Below, piece by piece: positions 34,819 to 44,213 of a DNA stretch of 64,000 nucleotides. The notes under the pieces were generated by a model. It searched no databases. It was not told the DNA's origin and saw only the letters and a program-made list of their open reading frames with translations. The stretch is from Gammaproteobacteria bacterium UBA5109 (GTDB lineage Bacteria; Pseudomonadota; Gammaproteobacteria; Pseudomonadales; Pseudohongiellaceae). Both the position numbers and the translations under genes were made by a program. The DNA lies in contig DHZH01000002.1 in NCBI GenBank assembly GCA_002414385.1, positions 1 to 64,000 on the forward strand. Direction: 5' to 3'. Positions within the stretch are counted from its first letter, which is position 1, and each line of letters starts with the position of its first letter.

Positions 34819-36885
34819 ATGGATGCAGACAACAACTCGGAGACCATTCACTTACTGGTGATATCCAGCCAGTTCGCTCTGGTGAATAAATTATTAAGTT
34901 CCCTGAGAAAAGACGGACTGCAACTTAAAGCCTCCGGCGTCGACAACAACAAACTCCTCCAGGAACAACTGAAAAGCGGTAGCTGGGATCTGCTGATCTA
35001 CTGCGACAACACCAAGCTGCCACTGGGTTCAGTATTTGATGTAATTCAGCACAATGGCATGGAACTGCCCTTGATCGTGCTGACCCAGGGACAAAACCTC
35101 AAAGCACTGGATATTTATAAAAGCCGGATCCGCGATTGCATCCCCCTGAATGATGAGCAGCGGATTCTGTTTACCATCAAGCGTGAAGTGCAGATTCAGC
35201 GGCTGGAAAAAAAATACCGCCTGCTAGCCCTGGATTACAGAGAACTGCTGCAGCGGCACCAGTCACTGATGGATAATGCCAACCAGGCTCTGGCTTATAT
35301 TCTTGACGGTATGCACCTCTACTGTAACCAGAGCTATGCTGAACTGTTTTCTGCAGATAGTCCTGCAAGTCTGCAACATACTCCTTTACTGGATCTGTTC
35401 AGGGATGGTGAGCGTGAAGCACTGAAAAACCTGCTTGCCACGCCTGTTGATGAAGAACAAAAGCTTGAACTGGATTTTGCCAATATCAGTCTTGAGTTGA
35501 TATTCACACCGGTAAGTGTTGATAACCAGGATTGCCTGCAGCTTATTGCCCGGCCTGCAAGTGCTAATGAAAATTATGCCCAAAAACTTCAGTCAAGCAG
35601 AAAACACGACCTACTCACCCTGCTCTACAACCGGTCCTATTTTACGGAAAAAATCGAACAGGCAATCAGCAAAGCGATCAAGAAAAATAAAAATGCCGTA
35701 CTGATTCTGGTGAGAATCAATGAATTCCTCGATATAAAATCCACAATCGGTTTGAGTAACGCCAATCAGGTGCTCAATGATATCGCCAATTTTCTTCGTG
35801 CGTCCGTGAAAAAGAAATTTGCTGCTGCCCGTCTCAGTGATTATGAATTTGGTTTACTGATGAATGACTTTACCCTGACTGAAGCCGCTGAGATGGCCAG
35901 CTTTATTAAAAGCAAAATTAACAACCACATCACCAGTACTGCGTTGCCAAGCCTGCAATTAAGCTGCTCTATCGGCATCTCCATGATCAACAGTCATGCT
36001 CTCGATGCTGAAGATATTCTGGCCCGGGCCAGGCTTAACCTTGACCGGGAACTGAAAGGAGCTGCAAATAAAACCGGCAGCATTCAACCCGATACTGATA
36101 TCACTCAACTGATGGCCATGCTGGAAACTGCTTTGCAGAAGAAAAGCTTTACGCTTTTATTTCAGCCGATGGTTAGCCTGCAGGATGAGGAGTGGAAAAT
36201 TTATGAAGTCCTTAGCCGCATGCTGGATGACAAAAACAACATCGTTCTGCCCGGTCAGTTTTTCCCGCTGGCCAATCAAAATGGCATGGGCGAAATACTT
36301 GATCAGGCAATCATCACCCTGGCCGGCAAAGCTATAAAAAAGACCGGTAATATACCGGTGAGACTTAACCTGAACCTGACCAGTAATACACTGGTCAGCA
36401 AAACCTTTCTGCCCTGGGTCCGTAACTTTTTAAGTGAGCAGAAAATTTCCTCTGAACGACTAATTTTTCAGCTCAGCGAAATGCATATCTGTAATAATCT
36501 TGAGTATTGTGTGGAATTCTGTGAAGGACTCGAGCAACTGGGAATAGACTATATTGTCTGCCACTATGGTTGTGTCATAGATCCAATCAAATACCTCAAC
36601 GCAATTCACCCGAAATGCGTTAAACTTGATACCACACTGGTCAAGGATCTTAATTTCAGCCAGTACCATCAGGACGAGTTAAGAAACGTGATCAACGAAT
36701 TACATGACCAGGAATTTAAAGTCATAGTGCCACAGGTTGAAGACACCACTGTTCTGCCACTCTTATGGAAACTGGGTGTGGATTATGTACAGGGTTACAG
36801 CCTGGAAAGACCAAGCCAGAATATGGATTATGAGTTTATTCAGGATCATGTCATCACCCTGCAAGCACCAGGTCATAGTTCTTAA
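34819..36885 (+). CDS. fimX: FimX-like degenerate GGDEF/EAL c-di-GMP effector
   Basis: 688 residues with the REC-PAS-GGDEF-EAL order and length of Pseudomonas FimX, a c-di-GMP receptor needed for type IV pilus twitching. The REC-like region (about 1-125) lacks the acidic phospho-site cluster. The PAS-like region is about 140-250. The GGDEF motif is degenerate (SDYEF at about 340-344), so it is not a cyclase. The EAL motif reads EVL (EVLSRM, about 463-468), so it is not expected to cleave c-di-GMP. Synteny supports the call: fimX lies near psd, rhodanese, rsgA and orn in Pseudomonas. No pilus gene is in the window. Eleven bases separate it from the next gene. Confidence 0.85.
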   Translation: MDADNNSETIHLLVISSQFALVNKLLSSLRKDGLQLKASGVDNNKLLQEQLKSGSWDLLIYCDNTKLPLGSVFDVIQHNGMELPLIVLTQGQNLKALDIYKSRIRDCIPLNDEQRILFTIKREVQIQRLEKKYRLLALDYRELLQRHQSLMDNANQALAYILDGMHLYCNQSYAELFSADSPASLQHTPLLDLFRDGEREALKNLLATPVDEEQKLELDFANISLELIFTPVSVDNQDCLQLIARPASANENYAQKLQSSRKHDLLTLLYNRSYFTEKIEQAISKAIKKNKNAVLILVRINEFLDIKSTIGLSNANQVLNDIANFLRASVKKKFAAARLSDYEFGLLMNDFTLTEAAEMASFIKSKINNHITSTALPSLQLSCSIGISMINSHALDAEDILARARLNLDRELKGAANKTGSIQPDTDITQLMAMLETALQKKSFTLLFQPMVSLQDEEWKIYEVLSRMLDDKNNIVLPGQFFPLANQNGMGEILDQAIITLAGKAIKKTGNIPVRLNLNLTSNTLVSKTFLPWVRNFLSEQKISSERLIFQLSEMHICNNLEYCVEFCEGLEQLGIDYIVCHYGCVIDPIKYLNAIHPKCVKLDTTLVKDLNFSQYHQDELRNVINELHDQEFKVIVPQVEDTTVLPLLWKLGVDYVQGYSLERPSQNMDYEFIQDHVITLQAPGHSS

Positions 36886-36896
36886 GTCAGTCCATT

Positions 36897-38243
36897 ATGC
36901 CTCTACCCCTGCTCAAGCGCTTACCGCTCAGTTACAAGATTGCCCTTTGCTCCTGTATTCTGTTGATTCTGACACTGAGTACCTTATGGCTTCTGGTTGA
37001 AAACGAAACCCGTATCAATCTACAGTTACAGGCTGATCAGGTCGGTCAGACTCTGGTGGTGCAGACTGCCGATTCTATTCGCGAACTGGTACTGGCTAAT
37101 GATCTACTGGGGCTGAATGTTGTCATCAGCAGGCTGACTGAAGACAACAGTATTGCCCATATTACGGTTTACAATGTGGACAATCAGGTGCTGGCCAGGG
37201 CCGGCACAGTAAGTCCGGGAAACAGCCCCAATACTGTTTATGAGGCCGATATTACCCTGCAGGATGCAGTTGCCGGGTCTGTCCAACTGACCCTGGATGT
37301 CACTCCATTGCTGGCCAACCTGGATAACACCCGCTATTACTTCTGGGCAACCCTGTTGCTGGGTCTGTTACTGGCTGTTGCATTGAGCCTTATGCTGGCA
37401 TCACATATCACGGCTCCCCTGAACGCAATCAGTGATGCCCTTGAAGATCCCGATGAAGGCAGTATCGATACCCTGAGCGAACGTCAGGATGAAGTTTCAC
37501 GCTTGCAGTTCGCTGTCGGAAAGTTGCTGGAAAAATACCAGGCCAGCCGTTCCTATCAACTCAAACTCGGGGGGATGAAAAATCATGATGCTGCCCCACC
37601 GGCAAAATCCGCAAAGATCATGGCCAGCCTGTTGATCATAAAGGTTGTGAACATCAATACTGCCATAGAGCTGTTACATCCCAATACCCTGTCCAGCCTG
37701 TTAAAGGAATATCAGGATTACCTGAAACAGGCTGCCAGGCTGTATGGCGGAACAGTCCAGCGCTATACCGGCGAATCTGTCATGGTTTCATTCGATCAGC
37801 ATAGTTGTGGCGAAGATCATGGCATGAATGCTGTCTGCTGTGCCCGACTGTTTCTGGCATTGATGCAAAAAATAAAACAGCAGCATCAGGCGAAAAAAGC
37901 CCAGGCCCTGCAATTTCGACTGGCAATTCACAGCGGAGAGACCTTTTTCAGTATTCACGAATCTGACCAGAGCCAGACCCTGCTGGGCAAAAGCCTGGAA
38001 ACCGGTTACTTTCTTGCCAAACAAAGTAAACCGGGTCAACTTCTGATCAGTGAAACAACATACTCCCAGGCAGGTGCTGAACAAAAACTCCCAAACGCCG
38101 ACAGTATTGAAATTACTATGCCTGCTGATAACATGTCTTTCACTGCTTATATATTGAGCCCGGAGATGAGCTCATATTCCGAATTAATACAGAAACAGTG
38201 CGAGCATATATTGCCTGATTCTGAAACCAGAGACGCAAGATAA
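36897..38243 (+). CDS. AhpA/SMP-like membrane sensor with HAMP and inactive class III cyclase-like domain
   Basis: 448 residues. An N-terminal membrane helix (about 12-34), an extracytoplasmic part (VVQTADSIRELVLANDLLGLNVVISRLTED, VYNVDNQVLARAG) resembling the AhpA/YtjB (SMP) family, a second helix (about 148-172), HAMP, then a class III adenylate cyclase-like domain from about 240. The two metal-binding Asp positions appear lost (IKVVNINTA for the first, GESVMVSF for GD in the second). It therefore probably senses or scaffolds and does not make cAMP. It is coupled to fimX (11-base gap) and to the following response regulator gene (TAATG overlap). Confidence 0.65.
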   Translation: MPLPLLKRLPLSYKIALCSCILLILTLSTLWLLVENETRINLQLQADQVGQTLVVQTADSIRELVLANDLLGLNVVISRLTEDNSIAHITVYNVDNQVLARAGTVSPGNSPNTVYEADITLQDAVAGSVQLTLDVTPLLANLDNTRYYFWATLLLGLLLAVALSLMLASHITAPLNAISDALEDPDEGSIDTLSERQDEVSRLQFAVGKLLEKYQASRSYQLKLGGMKNHDAAPPAKSAKIMASLLIIKVVNINTAIELLHPNTLSSLLKEYQDYLKQAARLYGGTVQRYTGESVMVSFDQHSCGEDHGMNAVCCARLFLALMQKIKQQHQAKKAQALQFRLAIHSGETFFSIHESDQSQTLLGKSLETGYFLAKQSKPGQLLISETTYSQAGAEQKLPNADSIEITMPADNMSFTAYILSPEMSSYSELIQKQCEHILPDSETRDAR

Positions 38244-39283
38244 TGATGGACCAAACGCTTACCGTCGGACACCCCTTTTATTTTCCAACTCAGGTAATTC
38301 TGCTTGACGACGATCCCGATTTTCTCGAAGGCATCAGTCTGATGCTGAATAAGAATCTCAGCTTTCGTCTCTTTCAGTCGGTCAATGACGCCCTGGAGTG
38401 TGTAAACAATGCCCACAAGCATGTACAAATTCAGGAGCGATGCTACGCCAATTATAAAACCGGTCCACAGGAGTCGGACTCGCTGTCGCATATTGATATT
38501 GACAAGATTTATCTCGAAGCTCTGAACGGTTCCAGATTCCAGACTGCATCAACAGTCATTGTTGATTACTCCATGCCTGAAATGAATGGCCTGGAATTCC
38601 TGATGAAACTGAAAAACCCTTTTATTAAAAAAGTATTACTGACCGGTCAGGCAGATATGGAACTGGCTATCAAGGCATTTAACAAACAACTTATTGACCA
38701 GTTTATCGATAAACATGACCCGAAATTACGTTTAAAGATAAACAGTATCATCAGCAATTTTCAGGAACAGTATTTCAGAAACAGCTTTAAACTGATTACA
38801 GACCCGATCATTGCCAATAACCGGGATGCTTTTCTGGTGGATAATGAGTTCCAGGACTTTTTCCAACAGCTCAGGGAAAAGTCAAACTGCGTAGAGTACT
38901 ACATGATTGACTCGCCACAACCGGGCTTTCTGTTAATAGACAGCAAAGGCAAACAGCAATGTCTGTTTATTTATTCCTATCAGACCTTGTTGGCCCACAC
39001 TGAAACCCTGAAAGATGCCAATGCTCCGACTGAACTGATCAATAAAGTTGAAAAAGGTGAATTGTTGCCAGGCTTCAGCCTGAATGAGAATGCACAGGCT
39101 GCTGCAGATACAATTGAAGACTGGAAAAACCAGTATTTGCCTGCCATGCTGATTAAAGGTGCTTCCGAATACTACACAGTGCTGGCTCCTTCTGAACGAT
39201 TTGATAAATTACAGGGACAGCCGATCATTACCTATGCTGACTTCCTTGAGTCTAATTCAATCAGCAGTGAAATCATCCATTAG
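38243..39283 (+). CDS. Response regulator with long insertion in the receiver and an unknown output domain
   Basis: 346 residues. The receiver has the acidic cluster LLDDDPDF (D22-D24), the phospho-site VDYSMPEMNG (D108) and LLTGQAD. About 45 residues (about 55-100) are inserted between beta-2 and the phospho-Asp strand. The output half (about 150-346) has no DNA-binding motif I recognise. This insertion-bearing receiver resembles LqsR/JqsR-type quorum-sensing regulators as I remember them; not verified. Its start overlaps the preceding stop by one base. It faces a histidine kinase gene tail-to-tail (12-base gap). Confidence 0.7.
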   Translation: MMDQTLTVGHPFYFPTQVILLDDDPDFLEGISLMLNKNLSFRLFQSVNDALECVNNAHKHVQIQERCYANYKTGPQESDSLSHIDIDKIYLEALNGSRFQTASTVIVDYSMPEMNGLEFLMKLKNPFIKKVLLTGQADMELAIKAFNKQLIDQFIDKHDPKLRLKINSIISNFQEQYFRNSFKLITDPIIANNRDAFLVDNEFQDFFQQLREKSNCVEYYMIDSPQPGFLLIDSKGKQQCLFIYSYQTLLAHTETLKDANAPTELINKVEKGELLPGFSLNENAQAAADTIEDWKNQYLPAMLIKGASEYYTVLAPSERFDKLQGQPIITYADFLESNSISSEIIH

Positions 39284-39294
39284 CGAACCAAGGC

Positions 39295-40812
39295 TCAGGA
39301 AAATACATCCAGCTCAGGCAGAGTAATGATGAATTCGCAGTATTCATCTACCACTGATTCACAGGTGATTTTTCCCTTGAAGCTCTGAATAGTCCGTTTA
39401 CAGTATGCCAGCCCGGCACCAGTCCCTCCCTCCTTGGTGGTAAAAAAGCTGTCGAAGACCTTGTCTTTAATATCTTCCGGAATGCCCTTGCCGGTATCCC
39501 GAAAATAAATAACATTGAATTTTTCAAAAGGGCGCAGGGGATCCATCTGCTTTGCTGTTTCCAGGCTTATATAAATTTTCCCGATCTGGGCTGAACGTAT
39601 GGAATGCAGTGCATTTTTAATCAGATTAAAGATTACATAGATAAACAAGCTTTCAATGCCCAGAAATTTGAAATCATCGTCCAGATCCAGTTCAATAATA
39701 CTTCTTTCACCACTCTTGAAAGGATAGCGTTCGATTGCCTGGTTGATACATTCACTGGCAGAACAGACATTCATCTGGCTATCATCCAGCGAGGTTTCCC
39801 GCAGGTTCATCAGCAACATGTCAATAACAGTATTGGCCTGATCGATCATCAGGGTTATGCGATTTAAAGTGGTATTCAGGCTTTTCAGGTGGTCATCACG
39901 TATGCCATCAAATTCTTCTGGAAAACTTTTGGCACTCTGGTTATAGGCCCTGATCAATTCAGGCAGGTACTCCTCAACACCGGAAATGCTGGCACGAATA
40001 CCGGAAAGCGGAGTCCGCATTTCATGTGCAATATTACTGCTTATGCTTTGCATAACCTGCATTTTCTCAGCATGATCCATCTCGGTTTGCTGCAGCACCT
40101 GCTGATAAATCCGCAAACGGTCGAGTATGATTGCCAGCTGCCCGGAAAGGTAAGTCAGCACTCTAAGCTGCTCTTCCTTATAAAGATAGAATGAATCTTT
40201 CTCACGGTACTTGAGCAGGATCAGACATAGAAGTTTGCCACTGTGGGTTACTGGTATTGCCAGATCAGTATCTGTTTCACGGAATAATTCTTCAGCAAAC
40301 GGCAATTCTTCCAGCCTGCTGAATATCCGTCCGGACTGGATGACCTCGTTTAGCAGCTCTGATTTTAAGTTGTATACATGCTTGTCATGGTAAGGCCAGA
40401 TTAAAAGTCCATGATGATTAACAAGGCTGTCATTGAATTCAAGACTGCTGCTTCCCAGGCTTTCATTCAGATAAATAATGACCTGTTCTGCATTGAATTG
40501 ATCCTTCAGGGTAACCTCTACCAACTTCAGCACCTTATCCACATCCATGGAATTCTGAATTTTCTTATTAAGTTCCAATACAGCACTGAACACATCCAGC
40601 TCACTGGAACTTAAATCACCCGTCGCTTGCTGGATGGTTTTATAAAAGGTGTCGTAGGTAAGAATAAAAACCAGGGTCAATACTGAAAATATTACTAGCT
40701 GCCAGACCAATGAAGACAAAAGCAGCTCTGAAAAAACCATCAGCACCAGAAGCACAACAGCCAGATAAACCATCAACAGATAAAGCTTGTTGCGGTCAAA
40801 GCCAAATTTCAT
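39295..40812 (-). CDS. Membrane sensor histidine kinase with GAF domain
   Basis: 505 residues. Two membrane helices at about 10-55, a GAF-like domain (about 75-235) and the HisKA domain with SNIAHEMRTPLSGIR (phospho-His H263). The HATPase domain has the N box FNLIKNALHSIR, the G1 box FRDTGKGIPEDI and the G2 box GGTGAGLAYCKR. It is a plausible partner of the response regulator at 38243, with which it is convergent. The IAHEMRTPLS form of the H-box occurs in kinases of the LuxN/CqsS/LqsS type, a weak hint at a secreted-signal role. Confidence 0.85.
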   Translation of the reverse strand: MKFGFDRNKLYLLMVYLAVVLLVLMVFSELLLSSLVWQLVIFSVLTLVFILTYDTFYKTIQQATGDLSSSELDVFSAVLELNKKIQNSMDVDKVLKLVEVTLKDQFNAEQVIIYLNESLGSSSLEFNDSLVNHHGLLIWPYHDKHVYNLKSELLNEVIQSGRIFSRLEELPFAEELFRETDTDLAIPVTHSGKLLCLILLKYREKDSFYLYKEEQLRVLTYLSGQLAIILDRLRIYQQVLQQTEMDHAEKMQVMQSISSNIAHEMRTPLSGIRASISGVEEYLPELIRAYNQSAKSFPEEFDGIRDDHLKSLNTTLNRITLMIDQANTVIDMLLMNLRETSLDDSQMNVCSASECINQAIERYPFKSGERSIIELDLDDDFKFLGIESLFIYVIFNLIKNALHSIRSAQIGKIYISLETAKQMDPLRPFEKFNVIYFRDTGKGIPEDIKDKVFDSFFTTKEGGTGAGLAYCKRTIQSFKGKITCESVVDEYCEFIITLPELDVFS

Positions 40813-41082
40813 CGCTGTTTACTACCTTTTTATCGAATCTGATGATGGCATTATGCCTCTAAAAACTGCCTATTTTTACAGAAAATTATTACATGAATGC
40901 TGGCAATCTTACGTATTTTTAATATACTTTTCATAAGGAGCATAGAAGTTTTAAATATTTGCTCATAATACTTGAGGCGCCTGGCTAATATTAACGCTGA
41001 TACAGCAATAGACATATCAGCTCAAGTGCAATAGAAACAGGCCTTGTAAAGCATATACCATACTGACAGATAAACCATAAAC

Positions 41083-41511
41083 ATGTTGTACAGATTACCT
41101 TTCATTATCTTTTACCCGGTGATATTCGTCTGGAGTATCTTTTATGGCGGCCTGGCCGGTTGCTTTTATCAGCTGGTTTCAGTGTACGAGAACTGGCTCG
41201 CTTTCAATAAGCTTCAGATTAATCTATGGAAACGCTATCCTCAGCGTAGTTATCGCAAATATATTGAACATATGTGGAAGCATCAGGTTAAAGGGAAATC
41301 CATCGAACTTGCTGAATACAACAAGCTGCATCTGGAAAGAAAGTTCCCCGATGAGCCCTTTCCTTTTATTCGTCTGACCTTTAATACCCTCTTCATGCTA
41401 CTGATACTGCCCTTCATGGTCTTAATTGGATTATTCTATGGACCTGTGTACGTATTCAGAAGTAAACTGCAACAGTATAGAAATGCTATTGAGCCAGTAC
41501 CGGCTAAATAG
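41083..41511 (+). CDS. Small two-helix membrane protein of unknown function
   Basis: 142 residues with an N-terminal hydrophobic segment (FIIFYPVIFVWSIFYGGLAG), a central positively charged cytoplasmic-like part (LWKRYPQRSYRKYIEHMWKH) and a second hydrophobic segment (TLFMLLILPFMVLIGLFYGPVYVF). I do not recognise the family. It sits between a histidine kinase gene and the next response regulator gene (45-base gap) on the same strand as the latter. Association with the signalling genes is inferred from position. Confidence 0.6.
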   Translation: MLYRLPFIIFYPVIFVWSIFYGGLAGCFYQLVSVYENWLAFNKLQINLWKRYPQRSYRKYIEHMWKHQVKGKSIELAEYNKLHLERKFPDEPFPFIRLTFNTLFMLLILPFMVLIGLFYGPVYVFRSKLQQYRNAIEPVPAK

Positions 41512-41556
41512 AAAATTAAATTTCATATTACTGAGCAAAGCACCAAGCATAAATTT

Positions 41557-42081
41557 ATGTCTTTTTTCTCAAGTAAATCTGCAGCTGAAGAAAAACCACT
41601 CGTCCTGGTTGTAGAGGATAATGAACTACAATCCGAATTAATCACCAAGCTTATTAATGATACCGGTTTGTATAAAGCCCTGACGGCATACAATGGTTAT
41701 GATGCCTTTGAAATTCTGAGTATGCACCAGCGCGGCTTTGATCTGCTTTCCAACAAGATTTCATGCATATTACTGGATTGGCAGATGCCAAAAATGCATG
41801 GTGAGAAGTTCCTGAAATTACTGCGGGAAAAAGAAAACCGCAGCCCTTTTAAACGACACATTCCGGTTGTGATTCTCTCTGCTTATGATGACAGAGAGCG
41901 ACGACGTATTGCTGAAGATCCTGACCTGGGACTCGCCTCTGCCTATCTGCAGAAACCTTTCAGTGAGGATCAATTACTCAACATTCTTAAACGTATTGTC
42001 TACAACAAGGAAGCGGAAATCCTTCGCGAACTCCTGATTGAGCAGCGTGCCCGGGAAGCTCGTGAATTCAAGGAGCATTAA
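41557..42081 (+). CDS. Single-domain response regulator
   Basis: 174 residues, essentially a receiver: LVLVVEDNELQSELITKL with acidic residues E20-D21, the phospho-site CILLDWQMPKMHG (D74), then PVVILSAYDD and the conserved Lys in YLQKPFS. About 15 residues are inserted before the phospho-Asp strand (HQRGFDLLSNK), milder than in the regulator at 38243. The C-terminal helix is charged and has no DNA-binding motif, so it probably acts by protein contact. It overlaps the convergent histidine kinase gene by four bases. Confidence 0.88.
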   Translation: MSFFSSKSAAEEKPLVLVVEDNELQSELITKLINDTGLYKALTAYNGYDAFEILSMHQRGFDLLSNKISCILLDWQMPKMHGEKFLKLLREKENRSPFKRHIPVVILSAYDDRERRRIAEDPDLGLASAYLQKPFSEDQLLNILKRIVYNKEAEILRELLIEQRAREAREFKEH

Positions 42082-44171
42082 GCAGCCTGCCTCTGTGGCA
42101 AAGTAATCGTAAATTTTGTCCCTTCACCTACCTTGCTGGATAACTTGATCGTTCCCTGATGTTCGGTGACAATGCGATTTACTATTGTCAGCCCCCAGCC
42201 CCTGCCAGCCGTGGAATTACCAACTTCAGTTTCCTTACCGCTGAAATATGGCTCCCAGACTCTGGAACGTAAATTTTCTTCTATACCGCAACCACTGTCT
42301 TCAACTTCTACCACAATGTTTTTGTTTCGCGGATAGGTTCTTATTGCCAGCTTACCACCATCCGGCATCGCCTCTAGTGCGTTATGTACCAGATTGGCAA
42401 TGACCACCTGCATGTCGCTGAAATTGCCGGTGAAGTTCGGCAAATTATCAAATGCCAGGTCCAGCTCATAACGTTCCAGGTCAACAACCCTTATGCTTCT
42501 TCTAATCACTTCATTCAAGTCAAAACTGCTCAAACGGTCATTTTCTTCTTTCGAAACATCGGTGATTGTTAATGTTTCATCAACAATTTCCAGAGCCCTG
42601 GAAATTTCTTCATTGGCATATTTCTTATAGGATTCCAGATCATCCATGGATTTTATTCTGCCAATTCCCAACCTGATGATATTGAGAGGGGTCCGGATTT
42701 CATGGTGGCATTGCCGCGTGGCGTGGGCGATAGCTTCTATTTTTTGTGCCCTGATCAACTGAATTTCTGCCTCATGCAGTCTTTCTCTGTTTTCAAAATA
42801 CAGCTTTTCCAGTTTTTCGAAGGGTGTAAGTCGATAAAGAATAGCTGAAATATAATTAACCAGCCGGAACATAAAACGCAAATCACGGTCGTTAAATGGC
42901 ATCTGATCACTGCGCTCACCCATGACGACTATCCCTTCCAACAGTTCAGGTGAGTAGAAAGGCACTAACATGCACTGGTGATTTTCTTTAAAGCCCTCTT
43001 CGATCAGATATTTTTTTACTTCAGTCTCACAATTATCAAGATAGTCAGGGTTTCTTTGACGCTGGTACTGGTCGACCAGGTTCGTATTATCCAGAGGCAC
43101 ACCATCTGCTATACTCCCCATCACCGGGAGTTCAGCATAATGCGACAATTTTTCTTCATCGTCCCTGACGGCAACAATAATTTTGCTTTTTTCCAGTTGG
43201 AATACCTCCTCCAGCACCTGAGACAAGGTCTGGAAGATAGCTGCCCGGTTTTGCTCAACTGTCAGCTGTTCAGCAATTTCAGATATCACATCATCCGGAT
43301 CATACCAGCTGCGGATAAACTTTCGCCGAACAGATGTCAGCAAAAAACTTTTACAGCGCTCACCGAGCACACCCCAGAAGACCACTAAGCCAAGTAACAG
43401 GATGAACTGTAATGTCGGATTAATATCTCCAGCAGCATAGGCAAAGATAAAACTGACAACCATCAGTAAAAACGTAATTGCCCAGGCAGTCCGCTGGTTC
43501 ACAATGACGGATATATCCAGGAAAGAATGCTTGATGATCACATAAGAAAAGAACAATGATGGGAATACGGCACTCAAGCGGCCAATAATCAACAAGCGGT
43601 ACTCTCCAAACAACGGCAGTAAGGCATTACAAATAATCGCAGTCACAACGAATAAGGCTATGCCTGAAAAGACCAGTTTGATCTGCTTTCGGTATTCCTT
43701 ATATTTTTTGTAATTGAGAAACAGCACATACAAAGAACCAAAACAGAAAAATGCCAGATAAGCTCCGTATGTTGCATAACCAAGTGGGTGGTCGATATAA
43801 ACAACTTGCCCATTCTCAATAACCGCTTCTGAAATACTGTTGGTAAAAAAAACAAAAAAGGCAAAAACTGAAAACACCAGACCGTTTAACAGTGAAAATA
43901 CAGGATGCTGTTTGTTTATTACTGGGTAGGACCAGCATAGCTGGTAATAGCCATTTACAAACATCATGGCGGACACCAACTGAATTTTTGAAATAGTATC
44001 TACCCAGGTGGGAAGAATCGATTCTTCAGAAAGGAAAACACAAATATTCCAGGCAGCGAGAGAGAAGTTCGCAAACAGAAATATCAGAGTAAGCTTATCC
44101 CGCTTCTCCTGGTATAGAGAAAATCCTAAAAAGACGAGAACCGCAGCATTAACCAGGAATAAATAATTCAT
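42078..44171 (-). CDS. Multi-pass (7-8 TM) sensor histidine kinase
   Basis: 697 residues. The first 280 residues have about eight membrane helices, a sensor layout seen in 7TM histidine kinases and PrsK-like kinases. A GAF-like domain follows at about 300-450. HisKA has TRQCHHEIRTPLNIIR (phospho-His H490). The HATPase domain has ANLVHNALEAMPDGG, VEVEDSGCGIEENL and AGRGWGLTIVNRI. The multi-pass sensor suits a membrane-soluble or small hydrophobic signal. It is tail-to-tail with the response regulator at 41557, and 42 bases downstream of the GNAT-like gene on the same strand, so those two minus-strand genes may be one operon. Confidence 0.88.
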   Translation of the reverse strand: MNYLFLVNAAVLVFLGFSLYQEKRDKLTLIFLFANFSLAAWNICVFLSEESILPTWVDTISKIQLVSAMMFVNGYYQLCWSYPVINKQHPVFSLLNGLVFSVFAFFVFFTNSISEAVIENGQVVYIDHPLGYATYGAYLAFFCFGSLYVLFLNYKKYKEYRKQIKLVFSGIALFVVTAIICNALLPLFGEYRLLIIGRLSAVFPSLFFSYVIIKHSFLDISVIVNQRTAWAITFLLMVVSFIFAYAAGDINPTLQFILLLGLVVFWGVLGERCKSFLLTSVRRKFIRSWYDPDDVISEIAEQLTVEQNRAAIFQTLSQVLEEVFQLEKSKIIVAVRDDEEKLSHYAELPVMGSIADGVPLDNTNLVDQYQRQRNPDYLDNCETEVKKYLIEEGFKENHQCMLVPFYSPELLEGIVVMGERSDQMPFNDRDLRFMFRLVNYISAILYRLTPFEKLEKLYFENRERLHEAEIQLIRAQKIEAIAHATRQCHHEIRTPLNIIRLGIGRIKSMDDLESYKKYANEEISRALEIVDETLTITDVSKEENDRLSSFDLNEVIRRSIRVVDLERYELDLAFDNLPNFTGNFSDMQVVIANLVHNALEAMPDGGKLAIRTYPRNKNIVVEVEDSGCGIEENLRSRVWEPYFSGKETEVGNSTAGRGWGLTIVNRIVTEHQGTIKLSSKVGEGTKFTITLPQRQAA

Positions 44172-44213
44172 ACGATTAAATTCTCGTCAGAGAAAAGCAG
44201 ACAAGAATTACAG

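Noticed and set aside
34819..36885. Active diguanylate cyclase or phosphodiesterase
   Set aside because: GGDEF is SDYEF and EAL is EVL, so neither activity is expected; a c-di-GMP receptor like FimX is the better reading.
41083..41511. Quorum-signal peptide or transporter
   Set aside because: Only two hydrophobic segments and a charged middle are visible; nothing supports either role.
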